Notes: generated by a model not told the origin, from the sequence alone. Positions 28,334-37,026 are shown, numbered from the stretch's first letter. The stretch is 64,000 nucleotides of DNA from Filimonas effusa (GCF_004118675.1 NZ_SDHZ01000006.1:1-64000); one strand, 5' to 3'. Translations and numbers: made by a program.

Positions 28334-28912
28334 ATGATTTTACCAATTGTAGCTTACGGAGCGCCCGTTTTGAGGAAAGCAGCCCGGGACATACCTTCAG
28401 ACTATCCCGATTTACAGAAGTTGATCGCCGATATGTTTGAAACCATGTATGCCAGTAACGGTGTAGGGTTGGCGGCGCCTCAGATTAATCGTGATATCCG
28501 GTTATTTGTGATAGACAGTGCACAGATCTTTGAGCACCAGGAAGAAGATGAAAAAGGAACCTACCCCGATGAACCGGGTGTACGTAAGGCATTCATCAAT
28601 GCCCGTATCGTATCGCTGGAAGGTGAAGAATGGAGTTATAATGAAGGTTGCCTGAGCATTCCCCGCATCAGGGAAGATGTAATGCGTCCGCAGTCGGTAA
28701 CGCTGGAATATATGGATGAACAGTTCAATGTTCATGTAGAATCCTTCTCCGGTATCACTTCACGCATTATTCAGCATGAATATGATCATATCGAAGGAAA
28801 ACTGTTCATCGATTACCTGAAGCCACTGAAACGTAAAATGCTGCAAGGTAAATTGAATGATATCAGTAAAGGAAAAGTTAGGGTAGACTATAAAATGACG
28901 TTGGCTAAATGA
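28334..28912 (+). CDS. def: peptide deformylase
   Basis: A 192-residue enzyme. All three hallmark motifs are there: GVGLAAPQI (residues ~42-50), EGCLSIPRI (~103-111, Cys is a metal ligand) and QHEYDHIEGKLF (~150-161, both His bind metal and Glu is catalytic). Known: it removes the formyl group from N-terminal fMet of new proteins. The length is normal with a short insertion (EHQEEDEKGTYPDE) after residue 70. Its stop overlaps the next start by 4 nt (ATGA). Confidence 0.97.
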   Translation: MILPIVAYGAPVLRKAARDIPSDYPDLQKLIADMFETMYASNGVGLAAPQINRDIRLFVIDSAQIFEHQEEDEKGTYPDEPGVRKAFINARIVSLEGEEWSYNEGCLSIPRIREDVMRPQSVTLEYMDEQFNVHVESFSGITSRIIQHEYDHIEGKLFIDYLKPLKRKMLQGKLNDISKGKVRVDYKMTLAK

Positions 28913-29841
28913 GACACTGTTGGCTGATAATATTGGTATTTCTGGTATGTGCCGAAAGTAGCGCCCAGGATACTACGGTTATCATAGACAAACAGACTAT
29001 CACCCTGCCTGGGGTGGTAGTACGCAATAACATGGACTATAAAGGATTACTGGAGCGCATAAAAAAGGACACCACTTTTTACAAGGCATTCCGTAACCTG
29101 CGCGTAATTGAATTCACTGCACTTAACGATATCGTGATGCTGGATAAGGAAGACAAACCCAAAGCTTCCTTTTCCAGCAGAACGCGCCAGCACCGCGAGA
29201 ACGGGTGCCGTACCATGGAGGTGCTGGAACAGAAGACCACCGGCGATTTCCTCGATAGCAAAGGCAACTTTAAATACACCACCGGTGAAATGTATGGCAG
29301 CCTGTTTTTCACCAAAGGCAAAGTGTGCGGAGAAGATAATATTGTAAAAGGCCACGAAATAAGTACGGAGGGGAAAAAGGGAATAGATAAACATAAAGAA
29401 CAGCTCAAAATGTTGTTCTTTAATCCCGGCAAGAAAATCCCCGGTATCCCTTTCATTGGCAACAAGCTGGATCTCTACGACAGCAAAGCGCATAAACTAT
29501 ACGATTACCGCCTCGACTATACAGAATATCATGGCAAATACGCCTATATGTTTTCAGTGAAACCCAAAGAAAATCTGGGTATGTTCAAGGAAGATGATAT
29601 AGTGGTCGACAACATGACCACCTGGTTTGACGCCACCACTATGGAAGTGATGGCGCGAACCTATTCGCTTAGCTATAAAGCAGGTGTATACGATTTCGAT
29701 GTATCTATGGAGGTGGAAATGACCAAGGCCGGCGACCTGCTGGTTCCCGCCGTGTTGCGTTACAAAGGCAACTGGGACGTGGTTTTCAAGAAAAGAGAAA
29801 AGGCGCGTTTTACCGCCACCTTATTCGATTTCAAATTATAG
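28909..29841 (+). CDS. exported hypothetical protein
   Basis: A 310-residue protein with a clear signal peptide (WLIILVFLVCAESSAQ). The body is mixed alpha/beta with many short strands, including VVVRNNMDYKGLLERIKKDTTFYKAFRNLR near the start and FDVSMEVEMTKAGDLLVPAVLRYKGNWDVVFKKREKARF at the end, which looks like the last strands of a beta-sandwich or small barrel. No catalytic motif recognised. It overlaps def by 4 nt, so it is translationally coupled to it, and converges with rluD with a 6-nt overlap. The role is unknown; probably cell envelope. Confidence 0.65.
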   Translation: MRHCWLIILVFLVCAESSAQDTTVIIDKQTITLPGVVVRNNMDYKGLLERIKKDTTFYKAFRNLRVIEFTALNDIVMLDKEDKPKASFSSRTRQHRENGCRTMEVLEQKTTGDFLDSKGNFKYTTGEMYGSLFFTKGKVCGEDNIVKGHEISTEGKKGIDKHKEQLKMLFFNPGKKIPGIPFIGNKLDLYDSKAHKLYDYRLDYTEYHGKYAYMFSVKPKENLGMFKEDDIVVDNMTTWFDATTMEVMARTYSLSYKAGVYDFDVSMEVEMTKAGDLLVPAVLRYKGNWDVVFKKREKARFTATLFDFKL

Positions 29842-30909
29842 GTCCAGCGTACCGTTGGGCGACTGCTTCAGCTTGGTTTGCACATATCCCCGCCATTTAT
29901 CCATTACCTGCGACATATCGTTGGGCAGGGGCGATTCAAAGAACATTTCCTGTTTAGTGACCGGGTGAACAAAACCCAGCGTTTTCGCATGAAGGGCACA
30001 ACGCGGACATAGATCGAAACAATTATCTACAAACTGTTTGTATTTGGTATATACAGTGCCTTTTAAAATTCTGTCGCCACCATATTCCCAGTCGTTGAAG
30101 AGGGTGTGTCCAATATGTTTCATATGAACACGTATCTGGTGCGTGCGTCCTGTTTCCAGTATACATTCTACCGCCGTAACATAATTCATGCGCTCCAGCA
30201 CCCTGTAATGGGTAATGGCGTGTTTGCCGGTTTCGCCATCGGGGTAGGCGGCAAACATTTTCCTGAAACGCTGGTGGCGCGCAATATGGGCAACAATGGT
30301 GCCTTCATCCTGTTCTACATCGCCCCATACAAGCGCTACATATTTACGGGAAACGGTATGATTGAAGAATTGTTTCGCAAGGTGAGCAGCCGCATCAGGC
30401 GTTTTAGCCAGCACAATCAGGCCGGTAGTATTCTTATCGATACGATGTACCAGGCCATAACGGGGCAGGTCTTCCTCGGTAAGACCGGGATTTTGCTGCA
30501 GCAGGTGGTATAATACCCCATTGAGCAGGGTGCCGGAATAATTACCTACACCAGGATGAACTACCATGTTAGGCGGCTTGTTGATCACCAGTACCGCATC
30601 ATCTTCATACACGATATGAAGCGGAATGGCTTCCGGTTTAATTTCCGTGTATTCCGGGTTTACAAGGCTCATCAGCACAATGTCGTCACCGGGCTTAACC
30701 TTGTAATTGCTCTTTTCCTGCTGGCCATTTACAGTTACAAATCCTGCTTCAATGGCCTTCTGAACCTTATTGCGGCTGGCGCCTTCCAGCCTCAGGTGAA
30801 TCCATTTGTCTATACGCATGGGCTCCTGGCCTTTATCCACGTGGTAAAGTTTACGCTCGTAAAGGTCTTCCGAATTGTCTTCCTGCAAAATGTCCTGATC
30901 TTCCGTCAT
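29836..30909 (-). CDS. rluD: RluA/RluD-family 23S rRNA pseudouridine synthase
   Basis: A 357-residue protein. An N-terminal S4 RNA-binding domain (RIDKWIHLRLEGASRNKVQKAIEAGFVTVNG, ~33-65) precedes the catalytic domain with the motif GLVHRIDKNTTGLIVLAKT (~150-168), in which the Asp is catalytic. The end (ALHAKTLGFVHPVTKQEMFFESPLP) is typical of RluD. Known: it isomerises uridines in 23S rRNA helix 69 and so aids ribosome assembly. RluC or RluA-like specificity is possible. The acidic N-terminal ~30 residues are an extension. Divergent from lipB. Confidence 0.9.
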   Translation of the reverse strand: MTEDQDILQEDNSEDLYERKLYHVDKGQEPMRIDKWIHLRLEGASRNKVQKAIEAGFVTVNGQQEKSNYKVKPGDDIVLMSLVNPEYTEIKPEAIPLHIVYEDDAVLVINKPPNMVVHPGVGNYSGTLLNGVLYHLLQQNPGLTEEDLPRYGLVHRIDKNTTGLIVLAKTPDAAAHLAKQFFNHTVSRKYVALVWGDVEQDEGTIVAHIARHQRFRKMFAAYPDGETGKHAITHYRVLERMNYVTAVECILETGRTHQIRVHMKHIGHTLFNDWEYGGDRILKGTVYTKYKQFVDNCFDLCPRCALHAKTLGFVHPVTKQEMFFESPLPNDMSQVMDKWRGYVQTKLKQSPNGTLDL

Positions 30910-30952
30910 AGCGCAAAAATAAGCGTAAAAGCTTTATTCGTAAATTTGCTGC

Positions 30953-31645
30953 ATGAACAAGGAGATCAGTTTCGAAGACCTGGGCATTCGTTCTTATAAA
31001 GAAGTATGGGATTACCAGGAATCGTTGCTAAAGGAAAATGTGGCCCGGAAAGGCGCCGGCACGCAGGAACCTACTTTAGACCGGTTGATTTTTGTGGAGC
31101 ATCCTCCCGTATACACACTGGGAAAAAGCGGCAAGCCCGAACATGTGCTGCTGCCCGCTGAAAAGCTGAACGAACAGGGAATAGAATACTTTCACAGCAA
31201 CAGGGGAGGAGATATTACTTTCCATGGCCCCGCCCAGCTGGTAGGCTACCCGATACTGGACCTCGAGCATTTTAAAACCGATCTTGGCTGGTATTTGCGC
31301 AGCCTGGAAGAAGTGATCATTCTTACATTGGCCGGTTATGGCCTGAAAGGCGATCGCAGCGCCGGGGAAACAGGCGTATGGCTCGATCCTTCGGTAAAAG
31401 GCCGCGAACGTAAAATATGCGCTATGGGTATCCGCTGCAGCCGCTGGATTACCATGCACGGTTTTGCCTTAAATGTGAATACCGACCTCGACTACTTCAA
31501 CAACATAATACCCTGTGGCATCAGGGGCAAACAGGTTACTTCTTTACAGCGTGAACTGGGTGAGGCGGTTTCCTTCGATGCCGTTAAAGAACAGGTAAAA
31601 AGCAATTTTGAAAAGGTCTTCGGCGCTACCCTGGTAACGGCTTAA
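30953..31645 (+). CDS. lipB: lipoyl(octanoyl) transferase
   Basis: A 230-residue enzyme. Seen: HPPVYTLGKSG (~48-58), RGGDITFHGPAQLVGYPILDL (~82-102), the Lys of RKICAMGIRCSRW (~155) and the acyl-Cys motif NIIPCGI (~190). Known: LipB moves octanoyl from acyl carrier protein to the lipoyl domains of 2-oxoacid dehydrogenases. Lys and Cys of the catalytic pair are kept. Single gene between divergent rluD and a convergent hypothetical gene, with a 4-nt overlap at the 3' ends. Confidence 0.95.
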   Translation: MNKEISFEDLGIRSYKEVWDYQESLLKENVARKGAGTQEPTLDRLIFVEHPPVYTLGKSGKPEHVLLPAEKLNEQGIEYFHSNRGGDITFHGPAQLVGYPILDLEHFKTDLGWYLRSLEEVIILTLAGYGLKGDRSAGETGVWLDPSVKGRERKICAMGIRCSRWITMHGFALNVNTDLDYFNNIIPCGIRGKQVTSLQRELGEAVSFDAVKEQVKSNFEKVFGATLVTA

Positions 31646-32439
31646 AATTCTTTCGGAATATAAAAACGGTTCTTTTCTTTCAGAATTCCATTCTCAAAAA
31701 GATCGAAAGAGAACCAGCCGGCATGTATAAAGTCGGCCTTATCCAGCAACAGGTGTGTTTCCTTTACATGCGAAAGATTGAATAATACCTGTCCATCGGT
31801 ATCGTATATGATAACCTTATAGTGCTTTTGTTTGGCATCGGGCAGGTGCATGGTTACAAAGCCTTCTCTGTTGGTGAACAGGTAAATGCTGGGGCGCCAG
31901 GCCGGAGGTTGTGGTATAAAAGGTTTGATGATGATCTCTTCCTCGTTTACAGCAAAAAGGCTGTCTTTGGTATTGTAGATGATAGAATCCCTGAACTGTT
32001 TGTACCTGTAAAAAGGCAGCCTGGTAACAATACTGTCTCTTTTTCTGATTGTCACAAGCCTGTCGGAAGTTGAATCTATCAGGTCAATATTCTCATAACC
32101 TGCCGGGATCTGTTTGGCGCGGGAAAAAAAGTAAGCGCCTCCCTGGAGCACATAAAAGATCCGGTAATAAACCTTGGGATGAGGCGACTTGGCATCAACA
32201 AAACCATTTTGCGGCAGCTCCGGCGATGGTGTAGAAAAAATGGTTCTGAAATTACGAAGGCTGTCGAAAGAGCGTTGTATCACCAGCTGAATACAGTTTT
32301 CATAAGGATTTTGCCAGCTGATGGCAACCCGGTTTTTGCCCAGGTCCCTGATAGTAAAGTCGGGTAATGGATTTTGTGCCCTTGCTGTTAAACCTATAGT
32401 AATACAGAAAAGTATTACAACCAAAATTTTATGTAACAT
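31642..32439 (-). CDS. exported hypothetical protein with FN3-like N-terminal region
   Basis: A 265-residue protein from ATG 32439 (MLHKILVVILFCITIGLTARAQ, a good signal peptide). An upstream in-frame ATG at 32475 would add 12 polar residues in front of the signal and is less likely. Residues ~25-110 read like a fibronectin type III or similar beta-sandwich (VAISWQNPYENCIQLVIQRSFDS ... YYRIFYVLQGG), and the end (HYKVIIYDTDGQVLFNLSHVKETHLLLDKADFIHAGWFSFDLF) resembles the strand pattern of T9SS-type C-terminal sorting domains, though it ends in KNRFYIPKEF. Function unknown; probably surface or periplasmic. Confidence 0.6.
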   Translation of the reverse strand: MLHKILVVILFCITIGLTARAQNPLPDFTIRDLGKNRVAISWQNPYENCIQLVIQRSFDSLRNFRTIFSTPSPELPQNGFVDAKSPHPKVYYRIFYVLQGGAYFFSRAKQIPAGYENIDLIDSTSDRLVTIRKRDSIVTRLPFYRYKQFRDSIIYNTKDSLFAVNEEEIIIKPFIPQPPAWRPSIYLFTNREGFVTMHLPDAKQKHYKVIIYDTDGQVLFNLSHVKETHLLLDKADFIHAGWFSFDLFENGILKEKNRFYIPKEF

Positions 32440-32480
32440 CCGGTAGCTGCTATTTGCGCAAAGATAGGTTTCCATGCGCG

Positions 32481-33383
32481 TTAAGAAAAAGGAATCGTAC
32501 CGGCAGGCAGGGATAAATTACCCTGTAGTCCGCCGCTATGAATAAAAAGAACGTTACTGCCTGCAGGTATAGTATGCTGCCTTATCATTTGTTCGGTAGC
32601 AAAAAAGGCTTTGCCCGTATAAACAATATCCAGAGGCAACTGGTATTGATGCCAGCATGTATTGATATAATCGATCAGCTGCGGCGGATGTTTGGCATAT
32701 CCTCCGAAATGATAATCCTGCTCGATATGAAACGTAGCTTTCTCTTCTCCGCTTAATAATTCACTTACCAGTTGTGGTAATTCGTTATTGCCTTTCATGA
32801 TACTGATACCTGTTACATGCTGATGCGCACAGGCGCCTCTTATCAGACCCGCCAGCATAGTGCCGGTGCCCGTTGCTGCTACAATATGCGTATAAGAAGA
32901 AAGCGCTGTTGCATGTGATAATATAGTAGCAGCACCTTCTGCTCCTGTAATACCATACCCACCTTCGGGTATCCAATAGTATTCCGGGTGCTCAGGCATG
33001 AGCTCGTTCTTCCTACGATAATCACTGCGGCTAAGAAACTGTAGTTGCATACCATATGACATGGCATCTTTGAGTGTATGCGATAAATATTGCGGCGCTC
33101 CTCTGATATAGCCTACGCATGGCAGGCCCCATTGCTGGCAGGCAAAAGCAGTGGCTACGATATGATTGGAATAAGCGCCGCCGAATGTTGCAATGGTTTT
33201 GGCATTATTCTGGACAGCATCGGCCAGATAAAACTGCAGCTTGAACCATTTGTTACCGCTAACTACAGGATGAAGAAGGTCTAACCTCAATAGGGAAAGC
33301 CTGCTCTGTGAATCCAGTAACCAGGATGCAGAAATATTTTGAGTAATAATTGCCTCAAAATGTAGTAAGTTGTTAATACTCAT
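32481..33383 (-). CDS. 1-aminocyclopropane-1-carboxylate deaminase / D-cysteine desulfhydrase-like PLP enzyme
   Basis: A 300-residue fold-type II PLP enzyme. Seen: VVSGNKWFKLQF (~38-50), whose Lys binds PLP, then TIATFGGAYSNHIVATAFACQQWGLPCVGYIRG (~62-95), the SNH segment that stacks on the cofactor, and VAATGTGTMLAGLIRG (~168-185), the phosphate-binding loop. Known: the family includes ACC deaminases and D-cysteine desulfhydrases. In Bacteroidota the true substrate is usually unknown. It is 41 nt upstream of the FN3-like gene on the same strand. Confidence 0.82.
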   Translation of the reverse strand: MSINNLLHFEAIITQNISASWLLDSQSRLSLLRLDLLHPVVSGNKWFKLQFYLADAVQNNAKTIATFGGAYSNHIVATAFACQQWGLPCVGYIRGAPQYLSHTLKDAMSYGMQLQFLSRSDYRRKNELMPEHPEYYWIPEGGYGITGAEGAATILSHATALSSYTHIVAATGTGTMLAGLIRGACAHQHVTGISIMKGNNELPQLVSELLSGEEKATFHIEQDYHFGGYAKHPPQLIDYINTCWHQYQLPLDIVYTGKAFFATEQMIRQHTIPAGSNVLFIHSGGLQGNLSLPAGTIPFS

Positions 33384-33446
33384 TTAAATTTAATATTGGA
33401 CGCTTAGAACGTTTCTATTAGTTTCGCAAAGATTAAAAAATATCGT

Positions 33447-34349
33447 ATGCAACCAACCTTAGTAATTCTGGCTGCTGGAATGGCGAGCCGTTATGGAAGC
33501 CAGAAGCAAACTGAATCGTTTGGCCCTTCTGGGGAAACCATCATGGAATATTCCATTTATGATGCAATTCGCGCAGGCTTTAAGAAAGTAGTATTTATTA
33601 TCAGGAAGGACTTTGCCGATAACTTCAAAGCTATTGTTGAACCCAAGCTGCAGGGCAAGGTCGAAATTGGCTATGTATATCAGCAATTGGATGCATACCT
33701 TGGCAACAGGCAGGTTCCTGCCGACAGAGTAAAACCCTGGGGAACAGGCCATGCTATTCTGTGTTGCCAGGATGTGGTAAAAGAACCCTTCGCTGTAATT
33801 AATGCCGATGATTTCTACGGCAGCGACGCCTTTGTTAAGGCTTATCAGTTTTTATTGGACGGCTGTGCCGACTCCAAGTACGCTGTTGTTGCCTACAAAC
33901 TCAAAAACACACTTAGCGAAAACGGCAGCGTAAGCAGAGGCGTATTGTCGGTAAGTGACAAGGTTGAGATGTTAGGTGTTACAGAGCATACTAAGATCTA
34001 TCCCGAGGCAGACAAAATTGTATTTGAAAAAGAAAACGGTGAAAAGGGTGAGCTTTCTTCTAATACCCTCGTAAGCATGAACTTCTTCTGCTTCGCCCCA
34101 AATTTCATCGATCTTTGCTCAGATCTGTTTGAACCTTTCCTCGAGAAGCACATGAACGAACCTAAGTCTGAATTCCTGATGCCTTACGTGGTCGACAGGT
34201 TTATTAAAGACGGTCATGGTGTAATGGAAGTAATTACAACCGATGCCAAATGGTTTGGTGTCACTTACAAGGAAGACGCCCCTTCTGTAAAAGCCAGCAT
34301 TGAAGCCCAGGTGAACGCAGGAAATTATCCTACATCCCTGTGGAAATAA
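33447..34349 (+). CDS. sugar-phosphate nucleotidyltransferase-like protein
   Basis: A 300-residue protein with the GT-A nucleotidyltransferase fold: VILAAGMASRYGSQKQ near residue 6-20 is the nucleotide-binding G-rich loop (in place of LAAGxGTRL), and FAVINADDFYG near residue 112 is the metal-binding part. GTGHAILCCQD fits the conserved base-binding strand. Known: such enzymes make NDP-sugars. The missing GTR signature and short C-terminus leave specificity open; it could be a choline- or sugar-phosphate transferase. A strong bidirectional terminator follows. Confidence 0.75.
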   Translation: MQPTLVILAAGMASRYGSQKQTESFGPSGETIMEYSIYDAIRAGFKKVVFIIRKDFADNFKAIVEPKLQGKVEIGYVYQQLDAYLGNRQVPADRVKPWGTGHAILCCQDVVKEPFAVINADDFYGSDAFVKAYQFLLDGCADSKYAVVAYKLKNTLSENGSVSRGVLSVSDKVEMLGVTEHTKIYPEADKIVFEKENGEKGELSSNTLVSMNFFCFAPNFIDLCSDLFEPFLEKHMNEPKSEFLMPYVVDRFIKDGHGVMEVITTDAKWFGVTYKEDAPSVKASIEAQVNAGNYPTSLWK

Positions 34350-34375
34350 AGTTGAATGAAGTAAGTTAGTTGCAA

Positions 34376-34414
34376 TAAAAAAGGTCTCATGATTATCATG
34401 AGACCTTTTTTATT
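34376..34414. terminator. bidirectional intrinsic terminator
   Basis: AAGGTCTCATGA (34381-34392), loop TTA, TCATGAGACCTT (34396-34407): a perfect 12-bp stem with A-run before and T-run after. It serves the plus-strand nucleotidyltransferase and the minus-strand protease gene, which converge here. Confidence 0.92.
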
Positions 34415-34431
34415 ATTGTATCTGTTTGTTC

Positions 34432-35562
34432 TTATTTTTTGTAAACATTCACCAGGAATACACAGTCTTCTATCTCTGCCAGCTGCTGCTGCCTGTCCAC
34501 GCCCTTCAGGCTCGAACTTGCCGGAATCCGTATTTTACGCACAACTGTATCGATACGCCCTGTAGCAGTAGTGTCCGATTTCTTCAGCTCATCGATAAGC
34601 TTATAAATGCTTTTCGACTTGATGGCAAAAACTACTCCTTCAGATTGTTTCTCACGGGTGCTGATCACACCAATGATCTCACCATTCTTATTGAACACCG
34701 GACCACCCGAGTTCCCGGGATTAGCTGATAAAGACAGTTGGAAAGTTGCCGTATCACCCTCAAAACCTGTTCTGGCGCTCAAATACCCCATGTTATAGAC
34801 AATGTCATTCCTGGGATAACCCATGGTAAACAATTCTTCGCCAAGGTCCGAGCTGCCTTTTTTAATACCATAAGGCAGTTTACCATACGATTTGAAATCC
34901 TTATCGTCTATCTTGAGAATAGCAAGATCCTTATCCTGGTCAGCATAAATAACTTTGGCGCTGTATTCTTTTTTCTGGTTAATTACCACAATCGCCTCTG
35001 CGTCTTTTAATACGTGGGCATTGGTCACCAGGAAACCCTTCGTGTCTATCAGGAAAGCAGACCCGCCTCCTTTTAAGACTACATCACCAGGTATTTTAGA
35101 GGCAACTTCCGATAATTTTGAACCCTGTACCTGTTGGTTCTGCTTGATTTGTTCTACTGCACGGCTTAACTCCTGCAGGCGGCTGTTGTTGACGCCGGGA
35201 GAAAAAGCATTCACCAGCCAGCTGATAAGCAAGGCAGTGATACAGGCTATAGAAGCAGCAATACCCGTTACACGGCGGTATTTATTCCAGAACTGAACCA
35301 GCTTGCCCTGAGGCCTTATTTCAAGACCTTCATTAATATCTCCCTTATTAAGCAAACGGGTATGGGCATCATGCAGCGCCAGCTTCAGGCTCCTGTGCGA
35401 CTCATACTGATCCATTTGGTGAAGGAATAATTTATGTTCTACCACCATTTGATCTACTTCCGGTGTGTTCTTCCGGAGCAGCTCAAACTCCTCTCTTTCT
35501 GCGGGAGACATCTGCCCTCCGAGGTACTGTTCAATCGCCTCCAATAACATTACATCTTCCAT
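34432..35562 (-). CDS. membrane-anchored S1C serine protease with anti-sigma-like N-terminus
   Basis: A 376-residue protein from ATG 35562, one nt after the sigma factor stop and with GGAGAATAAA just before it. Residues ~1-85 are helical and cytoplasmic in type (MEDVMLLEAIEQYLGGQMSPAEREEFE...), resembling the small anti-sigma N-terminal domains of Bacteroidota. A transmembrane helix follows (~96-117, GIAASIACITALLISWLV), then a Gln-rich coiled coil, then a trypsin-like protease: GGGSAFLI, TNAHVL (His), DLAILK (Asp) and NPGNSGGPVF (Ser). No PDZ domain. Inferred: it binds the neighbouring sigma factor inside the cell and senses or cuts envelope proteins outside. Confidence 0.78.
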   Translation of the reverse strand: MEDVMLLEAIEQYLGGQMSPAEREEFELLRKNTPEVDQMVVEHKLFLHQMDQYESHRSLKLALHDAHTRLLNKGDINEGLEIRPQGKLVQFWNKYRRVTGIAASIACITALLISWLVNAFSPGVNNSRLQELSRAVEQIKQNQQVQGSKLSEVASKIPGDVVLKGGGSAFLIDTKGFLVTNAHVLKDAEAIVVINQKKEYSAKVIYADQDKDLAILKIDDKDFKSYGKLPYGIKKGSSDLGEELFTMGYPRNDIVYNMGYLSARTGFEGDTATFQLSLSANPGNSGGPVFNKNGEIIGVISTREKQSEGVVFAIKSKSIYKLIDELKKSDTTATGRIDTVVRKIRIPASSSLKGVDRQQQLAEIEDCVFLVNVYKK

Positions 35563-35563
35563 T

Positions 35564-36127
35564 TTATTCTCCAATATTATACTGAGCAAAAAATAACTTC
35601 TTTAATCGCATCAGGCACTTGTATTTCTGATTCTTCGCATTATCAGAATTGGTATATCCAAATGCCGCTGCTATCTCATTCATGTCCTTTTTTTGCAGGT
35701 AGTACGACTCCAGAATGCTTTTGCAGGGTTCGCCAAGGCTGTTCAGCGCCCGGTCCATAATCGCGAATTCCGCATTTCTTTTCTCCTGAATGTCAAGATC
35801 TTCTTCTACAGGAACGGTTTCTGCCATCCCCTCTACCTGGGTAACATAGCGGCCGGCTTGCTGTAATCTCTTCAGCCAAAGACGGCGGCAAACGGAATAA
35901 ACATAGGTCTTGATCTGACAGGTGAGCACAAACGACTCGCTCTTGGCTTTTTCATACAGGGTGATCATGGCTTCCTGGAAAATATCCCTGGCATCGTCAT
36001 AAGACCCGTTGTTGTTTAATATAAAAGCCTGAACCATACTAAAATTGTCTTTATATATGGTGTCAATGGCTTTTGTATCATTGCTTGCCAATCCTTTCAG
36101 TAAAACTTGTTCGTTGCTTTCCGCTTT
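35564..36127 (-). CDS. ECF-type RNA polymerase sigma factor
   Basis: A 187-residue protein if started at GTG 36127 (VKAESNEQVLLKGLASND), which matches how this family usually begins; the frame is open to a TTG at 36199 with a hydrophobic lead that fits poorly. Seen: sigma region 2 (DDARDIFQEAMITLYEKAKSESF ... KTYVYSVCRRLWLKRL, ~50-95) and region 4 (SLGEPCKSILESYYLQKKDMNEIAAAFGYTNSDNAKNQKYKCLMRLKKLF, the helix-turn-helix). Directs polymerase to a stress or envelope regulon. Directly followed by the membrane protease, the likely regulator. Divergent from two lipoprotein genes, which are possible targets. Confidence 0.85.
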   Translation of the reverse strand, partial: KAESNEQVLLKGLASNDTKAIDTIYKDNFSMVQAFILNNNGSYDDARDIFQEAMITLYEKAKSESFVLTCQIKTYVYSVCRRLWLKRLQQAGRYVTQVEGMAETVPVEEDLDIQEKRNAEFAIMDRALNSLGEPCKSILESYYLQKKDMNEIAAAFGYTNSDNAKNQKYKCLMRLKKLFFAQYNIGE

Positions 36128-36277
36128 CACTTTGTCTGATTTTAATACCCGGAGGGGGCTAAAAGTAACCCAAAATAGCAGCAAAAATATTTTTTTCAAA
36201 AAACCTGCTTTCAGGGGTTACCTTTTTTAATTACAGGTATAAACTTCAAAATCAACTCATTTTAAAAACACATTACG

Positions 36278-36469
36278 ATGAAGAAGTTATTATTCGTTCT
36301 TGCTCTGGGTGCTTTCGCAGCTTGCGGTTCTGGTGAAAACAAAGAAAATGCAGCAGACACAACTCCTAAAGTTGACTCTCCTGCTGTTGTAGCTCCTGAC
36401 ACTACTGCAGTTGTAGCTCCTGTAGATTCTACTGCAAAAGCTGACACAGCTGCTGCCGTTAAACCTTAA
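36278..36469 (+). CDS. small lipoprotein A of a tandem pair
   Basis: A 63-residue precursor with a textbook lipoprotein signal (MKKLLFVLALGAFAACGSG, Cys at 16). The mature part is a low-complexity chain of Asp, Thr, Ala, Val and Pro with DST/DTT motifs, probably unfolded. Its first 20 residues are identical to those of the protein at 36690. No function known; inferred to be an abundant envelope lipoprotein. It has its own terminator. It is divergent from the sigma/protease pair. Confidence 0.75.
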   Translation: MKKLLFVLALGAFAACGSGENKENAADTTPKVDSPAVVAPDTTAVVAPVDSTAKADTAAAVKP

Positions 36470-36566
36470 TTCGATCCCGATAACTACCAAGTGTTAATTT
36501 TTGCAATGTCTGGCTTGCCGACTGGTGGTAGTTAGAAGATTTTCATATGGCAAGCAATCGTTAGAG

Positions 36567-36598
36567 GCCGTCCCTATTCCTGGGGATGGCTTTTTTTT
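36567..36598 (+). terminator. terminator of lipoprotein A
   Basis: GCCGTCCC (36567-36574) pairs with GGGATGGC (36583-36590) with one G-U pair, followed by T8. Confidence 0.85.
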
Positions 36599-36630
36599 GA
36601 AATAGAGAAAAAAAAGTAATTTCTGCGGGT

Positions 36631-36638
36631 TACCTTTG
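36631..36638 (+). promoter_or_regulatory. -7 promoter box of lipoprotein B
   Basis: TACCTTTG fits TAnnTTTG and lies 52 nt before ATG 36690. No clear TTTG at the expected -33 distance. The two lipoprotein genes therefore look like separate transcription units. Confidence 0.5.
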
Positions 36639-36689
36639 CGCCTTATTGGTATTAATCAATAATTACTCAAACACAAAAACATTGCAAAA

Positions 36690-36896
36690 ATGAAAAAACT
36701 GTTATTCGTTTTAGCGCTTGGCGCTTTCGCAGCTTGCGGTTCTGGTGAAAATGCAGAAAACAAAACTGATTCTAATGCAGCAGTTATTGATTCTTCTGCT
36801 AACGCAGCTATCGATTCTACTAAAGCTCACGCTGACAGCACTGTAAAAGTTATCGACTCTACAGCTGCTGCTAAGAAAGATAGCGTTAAACACTAG
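36690..36896 (+). CDS. small lipoprotein B of a tandem pair
   Basis: A 68-residue precursor with the signal MKKLLFVLALGAFAACGSG, identical at protein level to its neighbour's, and a mature part of repeated short motifs (IDSSANAAIDSTKAHADSTVKVIDST) ending KKDSVKH. The DST-rich tail could be disordered or form a short coiled coil. A recent duplication of the gene at 36278 with diverged tails. Separate promoter and terminator. Function unknown. Confidence 0.75.
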   Translation: MKKLLFVLALGAFAACGSGENAENKTDSNAAVIDSSANAAIDSTKAHADSTVKVIDSTAAAKKDSVKH

Positions 36897-36919
36897 TTTA
36901 TAGCGAACTTTTTGACTAG

Positions 36920-36948
36920 AACCACCTTGCAAGAGGTGGTTTTTTTTA
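36920..36948 (+). terminator. terminator of lipoprotein B
   Basis: AACCACCT (36920-36927) pairs with AGGTGGTT (36934-36941), followed by a run of T to 36947. Confidence 0.85.
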
Positions 36949-36967
36949 TCTCCCTCACTTCCCCCAT

Positions 36968-37020
36968 CTACGAAAAACTACGCTTTATATAGCCGTCTTA
37001 AAGCCGCTTAAAAGCCGCCT
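36968..37020. repeat. interspersed repeat, copy 2 (inverted relative to 8997-9050)
   Basis: The reverse complement reads AGGCGGCTTTTAAG, CGGCTTTAAGA, CGGCTATATAAAGCG, TAGTTTTTCGTAG, matching copy 1 along its length without gaps. It sits between lipoprotein B and the 3' end of ndh. Confidence 0.6.
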
Positions 37021-37026
37021 TGGAGG

